A DNA stretch of 64,000 bases from Russula earlei (taxonomy: Eukaryota > Basidiomycota > Agaricomycetes > Russulales > Russulaceae): the NCBI GenBank assembly GCA_025769875.1, contig JAGFNK010000126.1:53703-117702 (forward strand), written 5' to 3'. The translations under genes were made by a program, and so were the position numbers. A model generated the notes under the pieces. It searched no databases. It was not told the DNA's origin and worked only from the letters and a program-made list of their open reading frames with translations. Shown here one piece after another: positions 55,002 through 64,000 of the stretch (positions are counted from its first letter, which is position 1; every line of letters begins with the position of its first letter).

Positions 55002-56717
55002 AAATCGAGTGGTGGGGTCAATGCCATCATCATCAAGGGGAGGAGGTGATGCAGTGAAGGTGTATCGGCCTTCTTCTGCTGCCTCATAGGCAGCCAATGC
55101 TAAGGCCACTACCGCCTCTGACTCCTTAGCAGTGGCTGAAGGAGACATGATCTGTGGGAGTCTGTCAGAGTCCCTAGGTAACCTCCGGACTGGAGGTGTG
55201 TCTGAGCGAAGAGGAGTCATAGTGAAAGGTTCTTGAAAGGTCCTGGACCCATCTCCTTTTGCTACCTGCAAGATGCATGGGTTCGCAGTGTCCTCCCTCT
55301 CCTGGTCGGACTTCCTCTTCCTGCTCGGGTGTCCCAGTTCCCATCCTCGGTGAAAGGGGCATGCTGACTGGGGCATAGCTGCGATGATAGGGAGGCACTA
55401 GGCAATGTGAGGCAGCGTCTGCTGCCAGTTGGTCATGGCAATATTGGTGGGGTAGGGGACAGTACTTGTTAAAATGTCCTACCTTGCCACAATACTTGCA
55501 TCAGTTCCTTTTCCTCCTCCCTTCTATCATGTTCAGTTGCTGAGGCTCCGGAATGAAGTCAGCCGTTGCAGTAGATGCTTCCCCACTGCTGCTATAGGAA
55601 TGGTAATAGATAGAGCTCTGGGGGGAAGGGTTTGGTGATGCTTCCGATCCTGCTCCTCCTCGAAGGCGCATACCAGACATGGTTTGGAGGACGCCCATCT
55701 CCTCTTCTGAATACCCTGGCACCATCGTAGGTGTGGGGCTGGCTGGTACTGGTTCTGGGTCGGGGTGGCATACCCCTGAGCGATGTCTGCCAATGGCAGC
55801 TGAGGGACGAAGATGGGTAGAGGGGGAGTGGGCTGCCCAGCCCGATAGTTGGTGAGGAGTTCTTCAGCCCAGACACCTGGAGGGGTTTCTCCCTGGCTAC
55901 AGCCTGCTTCAATGAACTCCCAACAATGTGAGCATACTTTGGCTGCCGCCATTCTCTCCTTGGCTTCAGCCCTGCCTCTCTCTACTCCTCGCTTCTCGGC
56001 TAGGTACTTGCTGAGCTTGTAGCGCAGCTGCTTCTCCTCTTCTTCGAGCACCTTATAGTTAGCTTCCAGCTCTCTTGTAAGGTGTAAAGATTGGTCTAAG
56101 CGGTTAGAGTTCTGCCTGCAGCCCATAGTCGCCTAGCAGGTAGAGGGTCTGTCTCCAGCGCCCTTCGAACTGCCTCTCTGTGTCAAAGCAGTCCAAGTCA
56201 TGTTCGTCTTGGCTATAGTTATAGAGGTTATAGCAAGGGGTGGCCTGGGGATCTCGCCATAGTCTGCCTGGCCTTCTCCATTCTTCCCCCTCACTCTCAG
56301 CTCTCCCAAGGCAATGTCATAGGCCACATACCTGGCCAGTTTGTTGCCCCAAGTCATGCCATCAGGGATGTCAATCCCTGTGTGGTGTCTGTCAGCGTCC
56401 CATCGTACCCAAGGCTCTCCAGGGTGGGCATCCTGGGCAAGAGTGCTGGTGGGGGACGTCACATCCCAATCCCCAGGCTGAACGTCGACTTGGTCAGCAG
56501 GGGGTCCAAATTCAAGAGGACACATATCTGCTTCCCCTTCTCCAGTGTTATGTTCATCCATTCCTTGGAAGAAGGCAAGGAGGGAAGCATCGGGAGTGGT
56601 GATTTCAAGTGGCCCCTCTACACCAGAGAGGTCAGATTGGGGAACGATTTCATTAGTGGGAGTTTGGGACATTTGTGAGTGATGATATGGGATGAGGAAG
56701 TAGAGGGCATCTTTCAC
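55002..56717 (-). pseudogene. Pol extension homologue of element 2, broken
   Basis: Homologue of 51549-53264, recoverable in four frames: 56717-56133 (SQMSQTPTNEIVPQSDLSGV), 56126-55533 (ANYKVLEEEEKQLRYKLSKY), 55725-55501 and 55376-55002 (ending DGIDPTTRF). The first Cys of the zinc knuckle region is hit by a stop (TGCAAG context changed near 55501). The start is preceded by a nonsense change (CAGTGAAAG for CAGCGAAAG). Confidence 0.85.
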
Positions 56718-56755
56718 TGGACTTTTATAACCCGTATGGCCGTGGGGTTTCTTTC

Positions 56756-57627
56756 TGTCACGGTAACTAGCTGTGTCAGTTCACAAGCAGAAGACAAGTT
56801 GATGATCACAAGGTATTCAAGAAATGGGCTGGTTCCCGTGTGTAATGAGTAAGGATCCCTGCAGCGGTCGAAGTGTTTTATGCTAAACAGGTTATGGCCA
56901 ATAGACCCTTCCTAGTACAACTCGGTCCGTTGAGAAGCTAGGGTAAGTTTGTAATGGGATAGACTAGGGCTGGTTCCACTAGCTATATGTGTTCAAGTCC
57001 GTTGGGGACCTTGAACAACGCAGAGAGAGTAGAGGAAGGTAGGTCTTAAAGGAGGAGAGCTCTTCTTAGAGAGTGAAGAGAGACTCTTAGGGAAGGAAGG
57101 GAAAGGCGAAGAGTAGATGGTGGTGTGTTGAGAGTTGATGAAATGGAGAGGTGGTTGTGGGTTAAGTTTGTGAGAGTGAAGTGGGTTGCAGGCGAATATT
57201 TTGGACAAGAGTAGGTTGGATTCTACAAGAGACCAAGCTTAGGGCTTTGGTCACAAAGTACTGAGCTTATATATACAGGAAGAAGCGCAGCAATAGCTGT
57301 GCTTGACTGTGCTACTATAGTAGGAGTCATAATAAGTAGGAGTCATAGGAATGAGGCCACGAATGAGTCAGAACAAAGTAACTGTGCTGCACAGTAGGTG
57401 CGCAGCTTGCACAGTCGAAAAGAAGTGAATATAAATGGAAAGAGAACCAAACAAAGGGAAAGTAACAGCAATCCAGTGTTACCTGGATTGTATGGATCAC
57501 ATGATAACACAGAAGGGATCACAAGACATAAGAGATCATGAGACCAGTAAGTAAAGGGACGTATGAAAGCAAGCAGTCCATAGCAAAAAAGGTAAGAGGT
57601 AAACGTAAAAGGAAAATGGGTGTAACG
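56756..57627. mobile_element. Solo LTR family C, copy 2 (872 bp)
   Basis: Flanked by a perfect 5-bp duplication CTTTC (56751-56755 and 57628-57632), inserted in element 2 between chromodomain and extension. Begins TGTCACGG; ends GTAACG where copy 1 ends GTAACA, a terminal substitution. It provides the uninterrupted reference for the nest at 1-5417. Confidence 0.88.
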
Positions 57628-60070
57628 CTTTCTGTGATATCCTCTATTAGTCTAGATGCTTTGATGTTCTCTACTGGCTCCCAAGAGTCATGGGCTTTGG
57701 AGTACCCTTCCCACCGGACTTGATACAGTTTGTTCCTCCTTCCAGTTCGTCTTGAACCTAAAATTGTTGCTACTTCATATTCCTCTTCTCCTTCCACCAA
57801 TTCTGCTTCTGGATTGGTGTAGTTGGCCCCATGCTCCTCAGTTTCCTTGTAGGTGTCAATAAGGAGGCATGAAACGCGTTATGGATCCTCCAGCGGCTAG
57901 GGAGATCCAATCTGTATGTCACCGGACTAATCACCTCCGTGATTTCAAAGGGCCCATATTGTTTTGGGCATAGTTTCACTGTAGGATGTGTCATTTTTAG
58001 GTTGGTGCTGTTGAGCCATACCCTTTCTCCTTTCTGATAAGGTTGGAAACTACTTCTTCGCTTCCACATTAGGGAAGTGATCTTCATCGCTTCTTGTGCC
58101 TGTGATCTTGCTTCCTGGATCCGGACTTTCCAATTGTCTATTCTTGGTATCTTGCTTCCCCAATTTGGCTGGTGTGCCTTGGGCAAAAGCCCATCCATAA
58201 GAAGAAAGGGGATTGTCTGGTTGTCTCTGAAACGTTAGAATTCATCGTGTATTGCACCAGAGGCAGCCAATCCACCCAATCATCTTGTTGGTGGTTGCAA
58301 AAGATTCTTAGCGATGTTTCCATCGTCTGATTCGTTCTTTCTGATTGTCCATCTGTCTGGGGATGGTAGGCAGTGCTGATATTCTGTTTGATATGCAGCT
58401 GGTCGCAAAGTTCCCTAATGAACTTGGAACTTATTAGTTTATCTTGATTGGATATGATCTTGCTTGGTACTCCCACAAATGGGAATATTCTGTCCTTGTA
58501 GAGCTGTGCTAGCTCTTCTGCATCCATTTCTTCTTTGCAAGGAAGCAAGATGATGCCTTTAGTACAATTGTGGTCAGTGACAGTCAATATACTGTCGCAT
58601 CCCTTCGACTTCGGCAATTTGACCACAAAGTCCATGCTGACAGTCGAGAAGGGAGTAGCCCCTTCTTCCGGTAGAATGGGATACAAGGGAGGTCGATTTG
58701 GATGAGTGTTACTTGTTACTTTGGCAAATTGCGCATCCTTCCACATATTGATCGACAAAGCGTCTTATGGTGGGCCACCGTAGTATCGCATCATTCCCAG
58801 TAATGTTTTAGCTTTTCCTGGGTGTCCTGCTGTGGGACTGTCATGATACTGTTCCAGTAACGTCCTGTGGGTTCCTTCGTCGCCTGTAACCACCAAGGCT
58901 TCATTCTTCCACCATAAGTTATGTCGCTTCTCCAGTCGGTGTCTCTGTACCCAATCAAGTAACTTTAATCGGTTCTTTCTTCCCCTTGTTGGTTCTTTAT
59001 CCATTCTTCCAATGCAGTAGTGTGCATTACTCGAATAAAAAGATGGTCAGGTAGTGCGACCACTTCTTCTTTATCCCCTTGTCCATCGTCAAGGTCAGGT
59101 CTCCTTGACAGGGCATCTGCTTTATTCCTTGCCCCCGCCTGATGTTTCAATTCTAAGTCGAAATCTGCCAAGAAGGTAATGTATCTTGCCACTTGACCAT
59201 TTTATTCGCTGAGGGTGTCTGTAATGCAACAGGTTTGCATGGTCTGTATAGACCACGACCTTATGCTTTGCTCCCATGAGCAGGTGTCGCCAGTGTTTCA
59301 AGGCTCGCACCATGGCTAAGATCTCTTTGTCCCATATGTCATAGTTCTTTTCTGCTTGTTTCAAGCTGCTGAAAAGTAACCTATTGGCCTCCTCTTTCCT
59401 TGTTCGTCCTTCTGGAATAATACTGCTCCAATGGCATAATTGGACGCATCTACTTCCAGTTCAAAGGGTCACTCCTCATCAGGATGGAGCAGGACAGGGT
59501 CAGAAGATACTATCTGGATAAGTCGTTCCAGAGCATCTTTGCATTCTTGGGTCCATTCAAATGGCACCCCTTTCTTTGTCAAGGCAATAATGGGTCGAGC
59601 AATCTGACTGAATCCTCAAATGAAAGCCCTATTGTAACTGAGGACTCCCATGACTTTGCGCACTTCGTGTACGTCCTTGATTTCCTGAGGCCAGTCCGTG
59701 ATTCCTCGGACTTTGGAGGCCTCAATCTTCATCTTCCCTTCGTCTATGTCCCATCCTAGCATGGTTAGTTTTCGCACCATGAATTGGCACTTCTGGGGTT
59801 TCAGGAAGTATGACTTCTTCTGCATCAGTGTGAGTAGTTCGTTGACACATTGCTCATGGATTTCTAGTTGTTCTGGACTGTCCCCTGTGGCAATTCCAAA
59901 GTCATCCAAATAGTTGACCGTGTATTCTGCCCATCGGTCCAGCCAGTCACTGAAGTCTCTTCTCATCAGCCTAGTAAAGAAGGCTGGCGTGTTCTTGAGC
60001 CCAAAATACATGATGTTGGGCAGGTATGTTCCATATGGTGTCTTGAAGGCTGCCTTCCAGCTCCTTCTGC
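57628..60070 (-). pseudogene. pol: Pol of element 2: chromodomain, integrase, RNase H, partial RT
   Basis: Minus-strand pieces: chromodomain EYEVATILGSRRTGRRNKLY with VRWEGYSKAHDSWEPVENI (near 57780-57660); integrase core 58758-58138; integrase finger 59004-58765 (HDSPTAGHPGKAK); RNase H 59364-58965 (YTDHANLLHYRHPQR); RT 60011-59616 (YLDDFGIATGD intact; SYNRAFI then a TGA where element 1 has CGA). Several frame changes. In this copy the YLDD segment is in one frame with upstream and downstream RT, unlike element 1. Confidence 0.87.
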
Positions 60071-60900
60071 TGCTGTCAAGAACGTACTGCTGATCACTAA
60101 GGACTCAGGAGCAGGTGGGCAGGGGTCGGAACAGATGGTACGCGGCGTAAACAGCATTGAACAGGAGGACGAGCCAAACGACTAGAAGATACCAGATGGG
60201 GACTGGTACGTGTTGCAGGAGGCAGAGGCGAAGAGTAGAGGCCAGTGCAGCGAGGAACTTTGAACAAGGCGGTCGTTGAAGAGTACCTTGAAGACGAGGG
60301 AAGTCTTTAGACTGAGCAGTCGCAGGGGAGTACCCAGGAAGTGGAGAGTATCACAAATGGACAGTCTGACGACTGCCATGCTTCATTGGGGCTTATATAC
60401 AGTATACAGGGTCGATTACAAAGCACTGGGACTATTCTAGACTCTTTGGTACCATCCAATAGGACTACAGAGGCATAAACTTGCTTGTGTCAACTTTCAG
60501 GCTTACTGAGCGCATTACTGATCATTGTGGAGTGATGACATCATTATGATGTCACTGTGGAGCGCTTAGTGAGTCTATGAGGTCACTGTGGAGTCGCTCA
60601 GTCAGCCATGATGTCATTGGAGCCTTGATGACGTCAGATGATTTATGCAACAGTTTCTAAGAGTTTGTGCCGCTGTTTCGGGTTTCATGGTGGCTGAGTG
60701 GCCATGTGGCTGCCACGCGATGATTACCCGATTAGGAAAACTGGTGCCTGGTCGTGTATAGTGCCTTTGCAATAGCAATATCTTGTACCGCAGGGGGATA
60801 GCCCAGAAAATGGAAGGGAGTCGGCAATGCAAAGTGAGAGAGGTTCTTCTTGAGTAAAATAGGACAATCTTTGGCCAGGATTTGGCCTTGGTTCGTAACA
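60071..60900 (-). repeat. 3' LTR of element 3
   Basis: On the minus strand begins TGTTACGAACCAAGG at 60900 and ends TTCTTGACA at 60074 (or GCA at 60071). Preceded on that strand by CTATAAAGAGGGATGAA, a purine-rich tract. Contains a TTATATAC TATA-like box near 60392. It interrupts the RT of element 2. The other LTR is outside the window. Confidence 0.82.
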
Positions 60901-63900
60901 TTCATCCCTCTTTATAGACTTGTTGCTCCTGCAACAGTAGGGATTCGTTTCTTTGGAAGGTGGAGTAGTTTGCATATGAAAAGTCGAAGTCTGTTTGTTC
61001 GTGGGGAGTTCTCCCTTGTTCTATGATTTGCTTTGGGGATGGCTGTGGTCGATTGGGTGCATGTGGTCGCAGGGGTTCTCTGAGAAGTTCGTTGGTACAA
61101 GGATAAGGTAGTCATCGACAGAGGTCATGATGAGAGTTGTTGGTTTAGGGGTTACTCCTGGTGGGAATTGTTCTAAGCGCCTTCGGATATTTCCGATGGA
61201 AGTCTTTAACAAGTGATTGCACTCTTGATAGGTTAGATGCTGGCTCCCAAGTATTTTCTGCAACGTTGTACCCTTTCCATTTAACTAGGTATTGGATTCC
61301 TTTTGGTTTGGGGAGAGCCGAGAGTTTAGGATCTGTTCTACTTCATATTGTTCTTCACCTTTGACTATATTGGTGGCGGGTTTGAAAAGTTAGGACCATG
61401 GGCAATGGTTTCTTTGTAAGGTTTAATCAGGGAGTGGTGAAAAACCGGGTGTATCTTCCAAGACTTTGGTAGCTCGAGGTGAACATTTACTGGATAGGCA
61501 GTGGTGACTTTGAATGGCCCATAGCGTCGAGGGGCTAGTTTTGCTTTTGGTGAGTGGTTCGTAGATTCGTAGCTTCCCATACTTGATCCCCTTTTTAAAA
61601 CGAAATGTGGAGGATTGAGGTCCTGATTGCTTCATGATTTCTGTTGCTCGGTTCAGGGAGGCAGCTACTTCTTCTCTGAGTTGGTTTTAATCTTGATAGT
61701 CTTTCTTGGATCGAAGGGAACTTTGATGTAAAGGCAAGGGGCGGAGCAAATGTTGGGTTAAAGCCATACCAGACTTCAAACGGGGGTTTGTTCGTAGCAC
61801 TACTGTGTTTCTGGCATTATGTGCGAACTCCATAAAGGGAACTAGTTCTGCCCAATTGTCTGCTTGATGGTTGCAAAATATTCGTAGGTATTGTTCTAGT
61901 TCTTGGTTAACTCGTTCTGTTTCTCCATCTGTCTGTGGGTGGGTATGCTGTGCTTAATGATACTTTGACATTTAACTTCTTCCATAGTTCTTGAGTGACT
62001 TTTGCTGCGAACTGAGGGCCTCTGTCCGATATTATTTGTGTTGGGAGCCCTATTCTTCTCCAGAACATTGTTCATGATTAGTGTCGCTGTTTCGTCTGCT
62101 GTGATTGTCTTGTGGCAAGGGGTAATGATTATTGCTTTACTGAATCGATCTACCATGACTAGGAGGCTGTCGAAGCCTTGTGAAATCGGTAGGTCTGTGA
62201 TAAAGTCCATAGTAATGCTTTTCCATACTTCTCCAGCTGGTTAATCGGTACAAGGGGTGTTTCTGGTCTTCTGGACGGTTCTTGGTACTTTGGCAAATTG
62301 CACAACCATCTACATAACTTTTGACATAAGTTAGCATTCCTGGCCACCAATAGTTTCGGCTGATTAGTCATAAGTTTTCCATTGGCCAGGATGCCCAGTG
62401 GCAAGGGAGTCGTGGTGTAGTTTTAGAATTTTCTTTTCTTAGGGTGTCGTTGTTTGGGATATAGACTTTTCCTTTGAATAGTATTAGTCCATCTTCAAGG
62501 TTCCAGTCCTGTAAGCCTTTGGATAGTTGCCTTGGTCCATTCTTTATAATGATTGCTAATGCGTTAGAACTTCTGGGTCATAGTCTTGCTAGATCGTAGT
62601 TGTTGTCGAAGTTCCTGGTCGCTGATTGGTTCTGTAGCAGAGGTGCGTGTTGCTCTAATTTTAAAAAATTAACATCTAGGAGCACCTTTCCATCATTTTC
62701 GTTTTGTATCCCCTCTTTAAAGTCTGGCCGCCTGGACAGACCGTCTGCTTTGTTCATAGTTCCTGGGTGGTGGGTGATGGTGAAGTCGAAATTGCTGAGG
62801 AGGAGTGCCCATCGGCTTGTTGTCTCGTGAGTTTTTGTTTTGTCATGAAGTATGTCAAGTTATTGTGGTCTGTCCATAGATCAATGGGGTGTGTAGCGCC
62901 TTCAAGGTAGTGTCGGAAGTGCCAGAGGGATAAGACGATAGCAAGAGTTCTTTATCGTAGATCATCATGTAATTTCGTTGTGCGGGGTCCAAGGATTTCA
63001 GAAATAGGCCTGGGTGATATCTGTTAAATTCATCGGGTTGTTCCAAGATTGCACTGACGGCAAAGTCCCTTGCATCGCAGATGAGTCGAAAGGGTTTCGT
63101 GTGGTTAGGTAACATGAGGATTGGGGCCGTTGTGAATGCTTGGATTAATTTCTGAAATGCTTGTTCTTCATCGTCTTCCCACTTGAAGGGGTTTCTTTCT
63201 TTGTTAAGTTTAAACAAGGAACGTGCTATTCGAGAGTATTGGTGGATAAATCGTCGATAGAAGTTGCAGAATCCTAGAAATGCTTGTACTTCCGTAACAT
63301 TGGTCGGAGTAGGCCACTTTGTAATGCCTATTAACTTGTCTTGGTCCATGGATATTCGTCCTTGGGAGATATTGATGCCTAGGTAACTAATAGAGGTTGT
63401 CGGAAAGCACATTTCTCTGGTTTCAAGTATAAGTCGTGGTCTTGGAGTGTTTTAGGACCTATGTGTCCAGTCGTCTAGTTCGTTCAAGGTTTGCGCCATG
63501 ATTAGTATATCATATCTAGATAAACAAACCACTCGTTCAGTGGCAATGATTTTGCTAGGATGGTGTTCATAAAGCGTTGGAAAGGGCTGGGGCGTTGCAG
63601 AGACCAAATGTCATTATCAATGGTTCAAGAGTCCTAATGGTGTCTTGAATGCTGCGAGGGTGTTCATCGCCTTCTCTGAGGCGAATGTTGTTATATCCCC
63701 ATCGTACGTCAACACTTGGTAAAGTATTGGGCTCCTTGGAGTTTGTCAATTAATTCAGGAATCAAGGGTAGTGGATACGCGTCTTTGACAGTTGCTGTTT
63801 CAGGGCTCTGTAGTCTTGCACTGGTCGTAGATTTCCTCACTCCTTCTTTTCTACAAAGAAGAATGGGCTGGCAATAGCTGCTTTTGATGGTCGGATTGTG

Positions 63901-64000
63901 CCTCTTTTCAAATGTTCGTCTAAGTATTCTTTTAGGGCTTGTAGTTCTTGGGGGAGTAAGTCGATAAATGCCAGAATTGCGTCGGGCGATCCCTGGTTTT
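60901..64000 (-). pseudogene. pol: Gypsy element 3, pol region (runs off the window)
   Basis: A different chromodomain Gypsy lineage. From the 3' end: chromodomain EEQYEVEQILNSR with YLVKWKGYNVAENTWEPASN (about 61355-61210); GPF-type region RRYGPFKVTTAYPVNVHLEL (61530); integrase core MDFITDLPISQGFDSLLVMV (62210) and, in another frame, the finger CRWLCNLPKYQEP-type remnant (about 62300); RNase H/RT connection FRLICDARDFAVSAILEQPD and GISQ/GRISMDQDKLIGITKW (63412-62855); RT palm SVDVRWGYNNIRLREGDE (63720). Many stops and frameshifts. The N-terminal RT, protease and gag lie beyond 64000. Confidence 0.85.

Larger units (their letters stand above)
54372..60070 (-). mobile_element. Chromodomain Gypsy element 2, inverted and truncated
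   Basis: Same family as element 1, opposite strand. Present from the 3' LTR inward: LTR, Pol extension, chromodomain, integrase, RNase H and the C-terminal half of RT. Near 60070 it is cut by element 3 at the position matching about 49060 of element 1. It also carries a solo LTR (56756-57627). Numerous stops and frameshifts make it inactive. Confidence 0.9.

Overview
The window looks like nuclear DNA of a filamentous basidiomycete, most likely an Agaricomycete. Genes carry many short GT-AG introns. The gene content (NACHT-WD40 NLR-like protein, F-box families, Ppo-type oxygenase fragment, fungal type II P-type ATPase, chromodomain Gypsy elements) is typical of that group. No prokaryotic, rRNA, tRNA or CRISPR feature was recognised.

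Layout. 1-6546 is a multi-level nest of transposon remains: a MULE fragment is split by an LTR, that LTR by a second solo LTR, and that one by a 3.86 kb fold-back element with 1.73 kb inverted arms whose spacer holds a Nudix-hydrolase gene fragment. 6555-10554 is a hAT-like element (8-bp TSD GTGATGCG) that encodes no transposase but carries pieces of host genes, and is itself hit by a solo LTR. 10738-19005 is a genic island: P-type ATPase (-), TRM112 (-), six-hairpin glycoside hydrolase (+). 19138-23717 holds a TA-flanked MITE and a MULE whose transposase is cut by a second copy of the same solo LTR. 24075-28752 is a large NLR-like gene with 13 near-identical WD40 repeats. 28753-35881 is poor in genes: a solo LTR, a decayed coiled-coil ORF, a short duplicated flank and an F-box pseudogene. 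35882-42885 is a second genic island: RRP45 (-), an FCP1-like HAD phosphatase (+), an F-box protein (-) and a PfkB/ketohexokinase-like kinase (-). 43400-64000 is LTR-retrotransposon territory: a truncated element, a nearly complete chromodomain Gypsy element (45253-53893), an inverted relative (54372 to about 60070) and a third, different Gypsy element inserted into that relative and running off the window.

Housekeeping genes (TRM112 for methyltransferase activation, RRP45 for the RNA exosome) sit beside accessory genes (NLR, F-box proteins, secreted hydrolase). I see no pathway linking them. The most unusual items are the gene-carrying fold-back and hAT elements, the Gypsy element whose chromodomain reads on in frame into about 570 extra residues with a second zinc knuckle, and the homogenised WD40 array. 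Several otherwise well conserved genes contain isolated one-base insertions, so sequence error should be considered before calling them broken.
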